Assembly: GCF_008710155.1 (NCBI RefSeq) | Contig: NZ_VYPZ01000009.1 | Location: 105,362 to 169,361, forward strand | Direction of reading: 5' to 3' | Length of the DNA: 64,000 nucleotides | From: Sphingobium limneticum | GTDB taxonomy: Bacteria; Pseudomonadota; Alphaproteobacteria; Sphingomonadales; Sphingomonadaceae | Shown: positions 1 to 8,749 of the stretch, piece after piece | Position numbering within the stretch: position 1 is the first letter of the stretch | How the letters are laid out: each line of letters opens with the position of its first letter | Made by a program: the position numbers and the translations under genes | The notes under the pieces: generated by a model | The model's input: only the letters and a program-made list of their open reading frames with translations | What the model was told of the DNA's origin: nothing | Database searches by the model: none

Positions 1-165
1 CGCGACGCCATCGGCCACCGGCTTGCCGCTAGGACGCAGCACGGTGACGCGGGCAGGCTCAAGACCTTCGCTCAGCCAGCGGGACAGCATCTGCCCCACC
101 ATATTGCCGCAGCCGACAAGGAACAGGTGATTGGGGAACAAATGATCGGGCCAGATGGCAGTCAT
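1..165 (-). CDS. proC: Pyrroline-5-carboxylate reductase, N-terminal part
   Basis: Only the first 55 codons are in the window; the gene continues past the left edge. The start is the ATG at 165-163. The product opens with a short hydrophilic lead and then a Rossmann dinucleotide-binding strand and loop (FLVGCGNMVGQML, residues about 13-25). That loop is typical of the NADPH-binding N-terminus of ProC, which reduces 1-pyrroline-5-carboxylate to proline in the cytoplasm. It starts 5 nt after the stop of the YbjN-domain gene upstream, so the two are probably cotranscribed. Another F420/NADP-type reductase is possible, because the catalytic half is not visible. Confidence 0.75.
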   Translation of the reverse strand, partial: MTAIWPDHLFPNHLFLVGCGNMVGQMLSRWLSEGLEPARVTVLRPSGKPVADGVA

Positions 166-170
166 GCAGG

Positions 171-677
171 TCAGGCCTCGCCGCGGGTTTCGATCAGGCT
201 GGCGGAGATCGCCTCGGATGGCGACTTGCCGCCCCACAGGACGAACTGGAACACCGGATAGAAGCGCTCGCACTCGTCGATCGCGGTTTCGACCAGCAAT
301 TGCGCCTGATCCAGCGTCAGCGTGCCGCCGGCGCCGAGCAACGCGCCGTGCCGGAAAAGGATGATGCCGCTGGACGACCACAGCTCGAAATGGCCGAGCC
401 ACAGCTGTTCGTTGATCAGGCCCAGCGTCTCATAGATGGTGCCGCGCTTCTCTTCGCTGACGCGAATGTCGGGCAGCGCCAGCAGTTGCAGCACCTGATC
501 TTCGTCTCGCCAGATGCCACGCAGCTCATATTGCGCCCACGACCCCTGGGTATTGGCGACGATCTCGTCCTCGCCGACCTGCTCGTAGCTCCAGCCGTGC
601 GCCTCGAAATAGGCGGCCAGCATGTCGATCGGCGCGGCTTCCCCACCGCCATGTTCGAATTCGTCACTATCCATCAT
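171..677 (-). CDS. YbjN domain-containing protein
   Basis: This is a 168-residue soluble protein with no signal peptide. Its middle shows the YbjN pattern: an acidic N-terminus, a start near MLAAYFEAHGWSYEQV, then a beta-rich core containing LQLLALPDIRV and a helix ETLGLINEQLWLGHFEL. YbjN folds resemble type III secretion chaperones, and their role in alphaproteobacteria is not settled. It lies between ubiK and proC on the same strand with short gaps (42 nt upstream, 5 nt downstream). The start at 677 begins with two Met codons, and either could be used. Confidence 0.85.
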   Translation of the reverse strand: MMDSDEFEHGGGEAAPIDMLAAYFEAHGWSYEQVGEDEIVANTQGSWAQYELRGIWRDEDQVLQLLALPDIRVSEEKRGTIYETLGLINEQLWLGHFELWSSSGIILFRHGALLGAGGTLTLDQAQLLVETAIDECERFYPVFQFVLWGGKSPSEAISASLIETRGEA

Positions 678-719
678 CGGCGCGCCTTATCACCGCATGC
701 GGCGAAAGGACAGACGGGA

Positions 720-1010
720 TCAATCTGCCTTGGGCTTGGCGGCCTTGACGCTCTTCGTCACCGGTTCGGTCGTCTTGCCTTCCAGCGCGTCGAGACGGGC
801 CTTGAGCAGCTCGACCTCTTCGCGCGCGGCGGCGGCAACGGCCTTGACCGCGTCAAACTCTTCACGCGACACGAATTCCATGCCGCCGATCCATTCCTTC
901 GCCCGCTCGCGCGCGTTGGATTCGAATTCGCGCGTCACGCCGGCCACGGTGCCGGCAGCGCCATTCACCAGCTTGGCCAGATCGTCGAAGAAGCGGTTTT
1001 CGCTCTGCAT
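720..1010 (-). CDS. UbiK-family accessory factor (BMFP protein)
   Basis: The 96-residue protein has the BMFP/UbiK layout. An N-terminal amphipathic helix (FFDDLAKLVNGAAGTVAGV) is followed by a region around FESNARERAKEWIGG. A coiled-coil segment near residues 50-80 carries VSREEFDAVKAVAAAAREEV and LLKARLDALE. The tail is Lys/Ala rich. UbiK helps assemble the ubiquinone biosynthesis complex with UbiJ in Enterobacteria; in alphaproteobacteria the same fold is known as a brucella-type membrane fusogenic protein. It sits between tspO and ybjN, all on the minus strand. Confidence 0.85.
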   Translation of the reverse strand: MQSENRFFDDLAKLVNGAAGTVAGVTREFESNARERAKEWIGGMEFVSREEFDAVKAVAAAAREEVELLKARLDALEGKTTEPVTKSVKAAKPKAD

Positions 1011-1054
1011 TGGTCAAATCCTCTGTGCGGCGCGCAAGGAAGCGCGCCTGTAAA

Positions 1055-1609
1055 TCATATCTGGGTTCTGAGCGCCGGGGCCACAAGGGTCGCCGCGTCG
1101 GGGTTCAGGCGGCCGATCTCATAGTTGAGGAAGGAGGCGAAGGCCAGCCATGCCAGATAGGGCAGCAACAACACGCCGGCAAAGCGCCGAATCCGCCAGA
1201 AAAAGGCGGTCGTTACGGCCACAAATACGAATAGGATCAGGATCAGCGCCAGCGCGCTGCCGACCTGATGCGCGCGAAAGAAAAGCGGCGACCAGCAGAG
1301 GTTGAGCAGCAATTGCACGAGAAACAGGGCGATCGCCCCGCCCCGCCCCTGCGCGCCCCGCGCATGCAGCACGATGGCGAAGGCCAGCGCCATGAAGACG
1401 TAAAGGATGGTCCAGGCGACGCCGAAGGCCCAGCCCGGCGGCATCAAGGCGGGCTTGTCCAGCGCGTCGAACCAGCGATTGCCATAGCCGCTATTGGCAA
1501 GACGCCCGGACATGAAGCCGAGGAAGACGATAGCGGGCACCGTAACCAGCGCCCAGCGCAGATAGGCAAGACGCAACTGACCGGGCGACGCAATCTCGTT
1601 CATCGGCAA
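1055..1609 (-). CDS. tspO: TspO/MBR family tryptophan-rich sensory protein
   Basis: This 184-residue integral membrane protein has five predicted hydrophobic helices and the TspO signatures. These are PPGWAFGVAWTILYVFMA after helix 1 and the NLCWSPLFF motif in the third helix region, with further aromatics near LLLPYLAWLAFASFLNYEI. TspO proteins bind tetrapyrroles and in Rhodobacter modulate tetrapyrrole and oxygen-responsive gene expression. The gene lies 18 nt beyond the RND permease stop on the same strand, so it may share that transcript, although no functional link is evident. Confidence 0.92.
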   Translation of the reverse strand: MPMNEIASPGQLRLAYLRWALVTVPAIVFLGFMSGRLANSGYGNRWFDALDKPALMPPGWAFGVAWTILYVFMALAFAIVLHARGAQGRGGAIALFLVQLLLNLCWSPLFFRAHQVGSALALILILFVFVAVTTAFFWRIRRFAGVLLLPYLAWLAFASFLNYEIGRLNPDAATLVAPALRTQI

Positions 1610-1627
1610 CGCAGCTCCAAAAAGCCA

Positions 1628-4600
1628 TTATTCAGCGGGTTCCGGCGAATCCTTGAGCGCCGAATCCAGCTTTCGACTGACGGTTTGCGGAGAAACCGTC
1701 CGCTTGGCAACGCGGGAATAGAAGATCGGAATGAGGAAAAGCGTGATGAGCGTCGCCAGGCTGACGCCGAACACCACGACGGTGCCGATCGAGTGGCGCG
1801 CGGCCGCCCCTGCCCCGCCGCGAATGACCAGCGGCACCGCACCGATGACGGTCGCGATGGAGGTCATCAGGATCGGGCGCAGGCGGCGTTTGGCGGCTTC
1901 GCGAATGGCCTGCGCAACCTCCATCCCCTCGTCGCGCAGCTGGTTGGCGAACTCGACGATCAGGATGCCGTTCTTGGCCGCCAGACCCACCAGCATGACG
2001 ATGCCGATCTGGCTGTAGAGGTTGATCGACCCGCCCATGATCGCCAGCCCCAGCGCGCCGCCCGCTACGGCCAGCGGCACGGTGGCGATGATGACGCCGG
2101 GATGGATGAAGCTTTCGAACTGCGCGGCCAGCAGCAGATAGACGATCAGGATGGTGAGCCCGAAGACCAGCCAGATCGACCCGCCGGTTTCGCGCAGCGA
2201 CTGGCTTTCGCCGCGATAGCCGATGGCCAGCACTTCGGGCGACTGACGCGCCTGATCCTCCAGGAAGGTCAGCGCCTGCCCCAGCGATGTGCCGGGCGCC
2301 AGCGCGGCGGTCAGGGTGATGGCGCGCAGCTTGTTGTAGCGGTTGAGCTGACGCGGGCCGGCGACTTCGCGCACCGTGACCAGCGCGGACAGCGGCACCA
2401 GCGCGCCGGTGCGGGAGCGGACGTTGATCCGCTCCAGATCGGCCACGGTCCGGCGGCCGTCCTCCTCCGCCTGCACCAGCACGCGATACTCCTCGCCCCG
2501 GTCGACATAGGTGCCGACGCGGCGGGAACCGAGCAGGCTTTGCAGCGCCTGGCTGACATCGTTCACCGATACGCCCAAGTCGCCGGCACGGGCCAAATTG
2601 GCCTCGATCCGCATCTGCGGCTTGGTTTCCTTATAATCGCTGTCGACGTTGATGAGGCCCGGATAGTCGGCCGCCGCCGCCATGATCCGGTCCCGCGCGG
2701 CGACCAGCCCTTCATAGGTGGAGCCGGCCAGCACGATATTGACCGGCAGGCCGCGCCCGCGCCCCAGCCCCGATCGCGGTGCCGCATTGCCGCGCACGCC
2801 CGCCTGATCGGCGATCACCTTGTTCACGATGGTCGCGACTTCCGCCGTGGTAATGGTGCGGTCTTCCCATGGCCGCAGGAAGGCGATGACGTTGCCGCCA
2901 TTATAATCGTCGGTCGCGCCGAAGCCCGACGGGGTGCGGATGACCAGGTTCTGGAGCGTGCCGTCCTTGCGCAGGAAGGCCAGATCATCCTCGATCTTCT
3001 TCATATAGGCCATCATGCGGGCAAAGCCCGTACCTTCGGGCGCGCTGATCTGCGCTTCCACCACGCCGGTATCCTCGGCGGGGGCCAGTTCGCTCGGCAG
3101 ACGGGTGAAGAAGAAGCCGGCCACGCCCAGGAAGAGGAAAACGCCCAGCAGCGGCAGCAACGGCTTGCCCAAGGCGCCGTCCAGCCAGCGGGCATAGCCA
3201 TGTTCCAGCCGCTGGAACCGATCGTCGATCCAGCGCGCGAACCGCCCGCGCTCGGCGGTCTTGAGCAGCTTGGAACACATCATCGGCGCCAGGCTCAAGG
3301 AGATGAAGCCGGAAAAGGCGATGGCCGCGATCATGGCGATGGCGAGTTCGCGGAACAGCAGGCCGGTCTGGCCGGCCAGGAACATCACCGGCACGAACAC
3401 GGCGCAGACGACCAGGGTGGTCGAAATGATGGCGAAGCCCACCTGCCGGGTGCCCAGATAAGCGGCGACCAGCGGATCGTCGCCCTGCTCGATGCGATGA
3501 TAGACATTTTCCAGCACGACGATGGCGTCGTCCACCACCAGACCGATCGCCAGCACGAAGGCGAGCAGGGTCAGCAGGTTGATCGACAGGCCGAGCAGCC
3601 ACATCACGGCGCAGGTGGCAAGCAGGCAGATCGGCACCGTCACGGCCGGGATGATCGTCGCGCGCACCGACCCCAGGAACAGGAAGATGACGAGGATGAC
3701 GAGCAATGCCGCCTCGATCAGCGTGTCGTAGACATTGGCGATGGCGCGTTCGATGAACAGGGATTCGTCGGTGCCGATGGCGACGCGCATGCCCTGCGGC
3801 AGGGTCGGCTCCAGTTCCTTGATCAGCGCCTTCGCCTTCTGCGCAACGGCCAGCGTGTTGGCGCCCGACTGGCGGATGATGCCGATGCCGATCGCGGTGC
3901 CCTGGTTCGACCGGAAGCTGGTATAGGGGTTTTCCGCCCCTTCCTCGATCCGGGCGACGTCGCCCAGACGCACCTGATAGCCGTCTGTCCCGCGCCCCAC
4001 GACCAGCCCGGAAAATTCCGCCGGCGTGGCGAAGGGCCGTTCGACGCGCAACGTCTGGTTCTGATCCTTCGATTCGAACCGGCCGGCGGGCAGTTCCACA
4101 TTCTGGCTGCGCAGCGCCGCTTCCACATCGGCCGGGGTCAGGCCGAAAGCGGCCAGCTTTTCCGCGTTGAACCAGATGCGGGTCGAGGGCCGCGCTTCGC
4201 CGCTGATGTTGACGCGCGCGACGCCGTCGATGGCGGCGAAACGGTCGGCGACATTGCGGTCGAGATAGTCGCTGATCTGGATCGCGGTCCAGCCGGGACG
4301 GGAGAAAGCCAGGAAGAGGATGGCGCGCGCATCGGAATCCACCTTGCGGATTTCGGGCGCCAGCGCGTCTTCGGGCAGATCCTCCACCACCGAACCGACA
4401 CGATCGCGCACGTCATTGGCGGCGGTATCGATATCGCGGGATGGATCGAATTCGATATTGATGTTGGACGTGCCGTCCTGCGACGTGGAGGTGATGGTCT
4501 GGATGCCCTGCACCCCTGCGACCGCATCCTCGATCAGCTGGGTGATGCGGCTTTCCACCACGGAGGCTGCCGCGCCGGTGTAACTGGTTTCGACCGATAC

Positions 4601-4732
4601 GATCGGCGGATCGGTATCGGGATATTCGCGGACCGACAGGCTCATCCAGCCGACGACGCCGACGATGCAGAGCAGCACCGCGACGACCGCGGCGAAGACC
4701 GGGCGACGGACGGAAAGGTCGGACAGCTGCAT
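1628..4732 (-). CDS. RND multidrug efflux permease (HAE1 type)
   Basis: At 1034 residues this has the usual length of AcrB/MexB-like permeases. It begins with a typical first membrane helix (MQLSDLSVRRPVFAAVVAVLL), followed by a large periplasmic loop. A helix cluster carries the proton-relay segment LAIGLVVDDAIVVLENVYHR near residues 390-410. The second half repeats the pattern and ends in helices with GLAAKNGILIVEFANQLRDEG. It would pump drugs or toxic metabolites out of the inner membrane or periplasm by proton antiport. Its start codon shares one base with the stop of the adaptor gene. No outer-membrane channel is adjacent, so the pump must borrow one. Confidence 0.97.
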   Translation of the reverse strand: MQLSDLSVRRPVFAAVVAVLLCIVGVVGWMSLSVREYPDTDPPIVSVETSYTGAAASVVESRITQLIEDAVAGVQGIQTITSTSQDGTSNINIEFDPSRDIDTAANDVRDRVGSVVEDLPEDALAPEIRKVDSDARAILFLAFSRPGWTAIQISDYLDRNVADRFAAIDGVARVNISGEARPSTRIWFNAEKLAAFGLTPADVEAALRSQNVELPAGRFESKDQNQTLRVERPFATPAEFSGLVVGRGTDGYQVRLGDVARIEEGAENPYTSFRSNQGTAIGIGIIRQSGANTLAVAQKAKALIKELEPTLPQGMRVAIGTDESLFIERAIANVYDTLIEAALLVILVIFLFLGSVRATIIPAVTVPICLLATCAVMWLLGLSINLLTLLAFVLAIGLVVDDAIVVLENVYHRIEQGDDPLVAAYLGTRQVGFAIISTTLVVCAVFVPVMFLAGQTGLLFRELAIAMIAAIAFSGFISLSLAPMMCSKLLKTAERGRFARWIDDRFQRLEHGYARWLDGALGKPLLPLLGVFLFLGVAGFFFTRLPSELAPAEDTGVVEAQISAPEGTGFARMMAYMKKIEDDLAFLRKDGTLQNLVIRTPSGFGATDDYNGGNVIAFLRPWEDRTITTAEVATIVNKVIADQAGVRGNAAPRSGLGRGRGLPVNIVLAGSTYEGLVAARDRIMAAAADYPGLINVDSDYKETKPQMRIEANLARAGDLGVSVNDVSQALQSLLGSRRVGTYVDRGEEYRVLVQAEEDGRRTVADLERINVRSRTGALVPLSALVTVREVAGPRQLNRYNKLRAITLTAALAPGTSLGQALTFLEDQARQSPEVLAIGYRGESQSLRETGGSIWLVFGLTILIVYLLLAAQFESFIHPGVIIATVPLAVAGGALGLAIMGGSINLYSQIGIVMLVGLAAKNGILIVEFANQLRDEGMEVAQAIREAAKRRLRPILMTSIATVIGAVPLVIRGGAGAAARHSIGTVVVFGVSLATLITLFLIPIFYSRVAKRTVSPQTVSRKLDSALKDSPEPAE

Positions 4733-5793
4733 CAGCGCGCGCCCTTGCCCGATCCGTCCTTGGGCTTTGCATCATTTTTGTCGCCGGCCAGCCGCACGGT
4801 GACGCCATCGGTCAGCTTGACAACGCCTTCGGTCACGACTTTCTGCCCCGGCTTCACCCCGCCTAATATCTCGACCCGGCCGTCCTGGCGGATGCCGGTG
4901 CTGACCTTGGTCCGCTTGGCCGTGCGATCTTCGACGATGAAGACGAAGCGCTCGTCGCCGTCACCCACGACCGACAGTTCGGGCACGGACAGCGACTGGC
5001 GCTGACGGGCCATCACGCTGACGGTCAGCAACATGCCGGGCTTCAACGCCTTGTCGGGGTTGGGCAGGATCGCGCGCACCTTCACCGCGCGGGTGGCGGG
5101 GTCGATGACCGGGTCGATCGTGGCAATGGTGCCGTTGAACGGCCGGTCGGGCCAGGCGGCGGACACGGCCTTGATCGGCATGCCATCCCGGATCATCGCC
5201 AGCCGGGTTTCGGGGATGGTAAAATCCAGCTTGATCCGGCTGATGTCGCTGACCGTGGCGATCGCCGTGCCGGCCGTCACGATCGCGCCGGGCGATACGG
5301 TGCGCAGCGACACCCACCCGCCGAAGGGCGCACGGATCACCCGGTCGCCGATCGAGGCGCGCGCCAGTTGCGCATTGGCGCGGGCGGCATTGGAGAGCGC
5401 GACCTGCTGTTCCAGCGTGGCGCCGGTGGCAAAACCGCGATCCTTGAGCGCCTGTATGCGCTGCAGTTGCTGGCCGGCCTGAAGCGCGGTCGCCTCCGCA
5501 GAGGCGAGTTCGGCCTGTTCCTGACCCACCGCGAGACGCGCGATCACCTGCCCCTTGGCGACGAAACCGCCATCGGCGAAGTTCAGCGCCTCGATCCGTT
5601 CCGTCACCGGCGCGGACAGCACGACCTGTTCATTGGCGAGTGCGGTGCCGACCGCCTCCAGATCGTCGGTAAAGCTGGTGGCCGCGATTGGCTGGATTTC
5701 CACCAGCGGAACGGCGCGCGGCTTCTGCTGCTTCTCGCCGCTGCAACCGGCAAGACAAAGGGCGGTGAGAATGACAGGCAAATAAGGGCGCAT
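4732..5793 (-). CDS. RND efflux periplasmic adaptor (membrane fusion protein)
   Basis: This is a 353-residue lipoprotein-like adaptor. The N-terminus MRPYLPVILTALCLAGCSG carries a lipobox (LAGC). It is followed by the barrel/lipoyl portion with EAVGTALANEQVVLSAPV, a hairpin segment, the APFGGWVSLRTVSPG lipoyl half-motif, and a beta-barrel with PGMLLTVSVM. It bridges the permease and an outer-membrane channel. It is the first gene of the adaptor-permease pair. No TetR or MarR regulator sits beside it, so local regulation is not visible. Confidence 0.95.
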   Translation of the reverse strand: MRPYLPVILTALCLAGCSGEKQQKPRAVPLVEIQPIAATSFTDDLEAVGTALANEQVVLSAPVTERIEALNFADGGFVAKGQVIARLAVGQEQAELASAEATALQAGQQLQRIQALKDRGFATGATLEQQVALSNAARANAQLARASIGDRVIRAPFGGWVSLRTVSPGAIVTAGTAIATVSDISRIKLDFTIPETRLAMIRDGMPIKAVSAAWPDRPFNGTIATIDPVIDPATRAVKVRAILPNPDKALKPGMLLTVSVMARQRQSLSVPELSVVGDGDERFVFIVEDRTAKRTKVSTGIRQDGRVEILGGVKPGQKVVTEGVVKLTDGVTVRLAGDKNDAKPKDGSGKGAR

Positions 5794-5889
5794 GGCGGAG
5801 GGCTATCGGGCCTTTCGGGGCGACACAATGGGAAGCTTTGTCGCAATATGTATCAGTATATGTCGGGGCAGAGAACGAAGCTGAACCCG

Positions 5890-6627
5890 TTATCCACCAA
5901 GCCGGGCGTAGAGAAGAAATTCCACATTGCCCTGCGGTCCGGTAATCGGACTTTGCGTCAGTCCCGCGACGGTCCAGCCCTGCGCCACGACCCAGTCCTG
6001 CACCTCCGCGCAGACGCGGTCATGCACGGCGGAATCGCGGATCACGCCATTCTTGCCGACCTCTTCCCGCCGCGCCTCGAACTGCGGCTTGATCAGCGCG
6101 ACCATCTGCGCGCCGGGCTTGGCGAAACCGATCGGCTTTTCCAGCACCTTGGCCAGGCTGATGAAGCTGGCGTCGCACACGATGATGTCCACCGGCTCGG
6201 GGATATGGGCGTCGGTCAGGATGCGGGCGCTGGTCTGTTCATGCACGATGACGCGGTCGTCGGAGCGCAGCTTCCACGCCAGCTGGTTGGTGCCGCTGTC
6301 GACGGCATAGACTTTCGCCGCACCGCCCGTCAGCAGCACGTCGGTAAAGCCGCCGGTGGAGGAGCCGACGTCGATGGCGACGAAGCCGGTGACGTCGATA
6401 CCGAATTCCTCGATCGCATGGGCCAGCTTGATGCCGCCGCGCGATACCCAGGGATGATCGCGGCCGCGCACGTCCAGCTCTGCATCGGCCGCGACCTGCT
6501 GCCCGGCCTTCTCCACCTTCTTGTCGCCCAGGAAGACGAGGCCGGCGAGGATGAGCGCCTGCGCACGGGCGCGGCTTTCAGCCAGGCCATTGTCGACGAG
6601 CAACTGATCGGCGCGCACCTTCGCCAT
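5890..6627 (-). CDS. tlyA: TlyA-family rRNA methyltransferase / hemolysin A homologue
   Basis: The 245-residue protein has an S4-like RNA-binding domain in the first ~60 residues (RADQLLVDNGLAESRARAQALILAG). A Rossmann methyltransferase fold follows, with VAIDVGSSTGGFTDVLL as motif I and CDASFISL as motif IV. TlyA methylates ribose positions in 16S and 23S rRNA in mycobacteria; sphingomonad homologues are usually annotated the same way. Its ATG shares one base with the stop of the DsbD-like gene, indicating translational coupling. Confidence 0.93.
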   Translation of the reverse strand: MAKVRADQLLVDNGLAESRARAQALILAGLVFLGDKKVEKAGQQVAADAELDVRGRDHPWVSRGGIKLAHAIEEFGIDVTGFVAIDVGSSTGGFTDVLLTGGAAKVYAVDSGTNQLAWKLRSDDRVIVHEQTSARILTDAHIPEPVDIIVCDASFISLAKVLEKPIGFAKPGAQMVALIKPQFEARREEVGKNGVIRDSAVHDRVCAEVQDWVVAQGWTVAGLTQSPITGPQGNVEFLLYARLGG

Positions 6628-8672
6628 CAGCGCACCAGCGCAGTCAGAGTGGCGGGGGTCAGCAATTGCGGCAGGGTCTGCGCCTCCTTGCCCGGCGCAT
6701 AATAAAGATAGAGGGGGACGCCCGAGCGCCCCTGGCTTTCCAGAAAGCGGGTGATGGCGGGATCGGCATTGGTCCAGTCGCCGACCATCACGGTGACGCC
6801 GGCCTTGTCGAAGGCGGCGCGGGTTTCAGCCCGGTCGATGGCCGCGGCCTCGTTCGCCTTGCAGGTCAGGCACCAGTCGGCGGTGAAATAGAGGAAGACC
6901 GGTTTGTTGACGGCGCGCAGTTCGGCGAGTTTCGAGACAGCGAAAGAGACAGTGGAATCGCCTGCTTTCGCGACGGCCGGCGCGCTGGTCGGCAGGGCGT
7001 AGGCGGCGCCCGCCAGGATCGCCAGACCGGCGATGGCAGCGATCAGGCCCCCGCCCTTGCCCAGCCGCTGGCGACCGCCCAGTCCCCAGAGCAGCAGCGC
7101 CAGCAGCAAGGCCGCCGCCAAGCCGATGGTCATGCCCGGCACGCCGCGCTGCTGCCCCAGCAGCCAGGCGAGGCCCAGCGCGGTCAGGAACATGGGAATG
7201 GCCAGGCATTTCTGGAACGTGCCCATCCATCCGCCGGGCTTGGGCAATCGTTTGCGAAGTGCCGGCACATAAGCGAGCAGCAGGAAGGGCAGCGCAAGGC
7301 CAAGGCCCAGCCCCGCGAACACCGCCAGCGCGGCGGGCAAGGGCAGCAGCAGCGCCGCGCCCATCGCCGCCGCCATGAACGGCCCGGTGCAGGGCGTCGC
7401 GACGAAAGCGACCAGCGCGCCGGTCCAGAAGGAACCGGCGACGCCGCCCTTCCCCACCAGGCCCTCGCCACCGCCATAGGCGCGCAGCTCGAATAGGCCG
7501 GCAAGGTTGAACGCGATCCCCGTCACCAGCAGCAGCAGCGCGAGGATGATGCGCGGATCCTGCAACTGGAACGCCCAACCGACCGCGCCTCCCGCCGCGC
7601 GCAACGCCAGCAACAGGCCGCCCAGCGCAAGGCAGGTGAGGATGATGCCGGCGGTGTAGGCCAGCGCCTCCCGCCGGACGGTGCGTTCGTCGCCGCCGGC
7701 CTTGGCCAGCTTCATGGCTTTGAGGCCCAGGATCGGGAAGACGCAGGGCATGATGTTGAGCAGCAGACCGCCCAGCAATGCGCCGCCCAGCGCAGCGAAG
7801 ATCGCGCCCCATTTGCCACCGTCCGATGCGCCACCTGCAACATCGCCCGGCTTGGCCGTCAGCAGGAAGCCGACATGGTCGCCCGTCCGCAACACAGCCT
7901 GAACGGTGTCGCCTTTGGCGCCATCGGCCGCGTCGGTTTCCAGCAGCAGTTGATCGCCCTGCCGCGTCACCGTCTGCGCGGCGGCGTTGCGGATCAATCC
8001 TTCGGCCAGCGCAAAAAGATGCACGTCGCGCGCCTGCGCGCTCGCCGGGAAGGGAACGGACAGGCGCAGCTTGCCGTGCTTGATCGCATAGGTGGCCTCC
8101 GACCCCAGCGGGCGCGGCAAATGGGTGCGCCAACCGTCGAAGCGCGCGCGCGTCGCCGTCACGACCTGACCGTCACCGACCACCAGTTCCAGCGTCAGGT
8201 CGCCGCCTTCGGGCACGCACACCTTGTCGGTGCAGGCCAGCCATTGCGCCGATGCCTTCACCGACAGGCGCGTGCCGGATGCCATGCCAGCCGCGACCTT
8301 CAGGTCCGCCAATATCGCATAGGGGCCTTCGTAAACATGGTTCATCAGGCCCGAGATCAGCAGCGTTTCGGGCACTGGATAGCGCAAGGCGCCGACGGTC
8401 ACGCCCTTGGGCAGAGTCCAGTCCACGGTCATGCCCAGGCCCGCGTCGCCTGGATTTTCCCAATAGCCGTGCCAGCCCCGTTCGGGCACCATGGCAAAGG
8501 CGATGGTCGTGCCCTCGCCCGCCTTTGGCACCGCGCTCTCCGCCACCAGCGTGGCGGCGATATGCGCCGCACCGCCGCCGAAGGCGCTTTGCGCCGTTGC
8601 AGTGGGAGCATGGGCGGTGGACAGGCCTGCCAACAGGGCAAGCGTCATGAATATGACTTGAAAAATCCGCAT
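6627..8672 (-). CDS. DsbD-like thiol:disulfide reductase with C-terminal thioredoxin domain
   Basis: The 681-residue protein has a signal peptide, then an N-terminal periplasmic DsbD-alpha-like region (residues about 40-270). Eight or more membrane helices follow, with cysteines in NIMPCVFPILGLKAMKL and ATPCTGPFMAAAMGA. The C-terminal thioredoxin domain has the active site FTADWCLTCKANE. It should pass electrons from cytoplasmic thioredoxin to periplasmic acceptors such as those of cytochrome c or copper-protein maturation. The membrane CxxC-like cysteines and the C-terminal CLTC are all present. The gene is divergent from phoK. Confidence 0.93.
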   Translation of the reverse strand: MRIFQVIFMTLALLAGLSTAHAPTATAQSAFGGGAAHIAATLVAESAVPKAGEGTTIAFAMVPERGWHGYWENPGDAGLGMTVDWTLPKGVTVGALRYPVPETLLISGLMNHVYEGPYAILADLKVAAGMASGTRLSVKASAQWLACTDKVCVPEGGDLTLELVVGDGQVVTATRARFDGWRTHLPRPLGSEATYAIKHGKLRLSVPFPASAQARDVHLFALAEGLIRNAAAQTVTRQGDQLLLETDAADGAKGDTVQAVLRTGDHVGFLLTAKPGDVAGGASDGGKWGAIFAALGGALLGGLLLNIMPCVFPILGLKAMKLAKAGGDERTVRREALAYTAGIILTCLALGGLLLALRAAGGAVGWAFQLQDPRIILALLLLVTGIAFNLAGLFELRAYGGGEGLVGKGGVAGSFWTGALVAFVATPCTGPFMAAAMGAALLLPLPAALAVFAGLGLGLALPFLLLAYVPALRKRLPKPGGWMGTFQKCLAIPMFLTALGLAWLLGQQRGVPGMTIGLAAALLLALLLWGLGGRQRLGKGGGLIAAIAGLAILAGAAYALPTSAPAVAKAGDSTVSFAVSKLAELRAVNKPVFLYFTADWCLTCKANEAAAIDRAETRAAFDKAGVTVMVGDWTNADPAITRFLESQGRSGVPLYLYYAPGKEAQTLPQLLTPATLTALVR

Positions 8673-8749
8673 CGGGCCTCTGGTCGGTCAGGTGCAAGGG
8701 GGCTAGGTCGCTCCCCATCCGCCGTCAAGGCATGAGAAGGTCATAGAAT

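Noticed and set aside
1268..5005. Very long open frame on the plus strand opposite the RND pump
   Set aside because: It is antisense to a clear RND permease and adaptor, rich in His, Arg, Gln, Asp and Gly, and has no domain; the typical mirror of a GC-rich gene.
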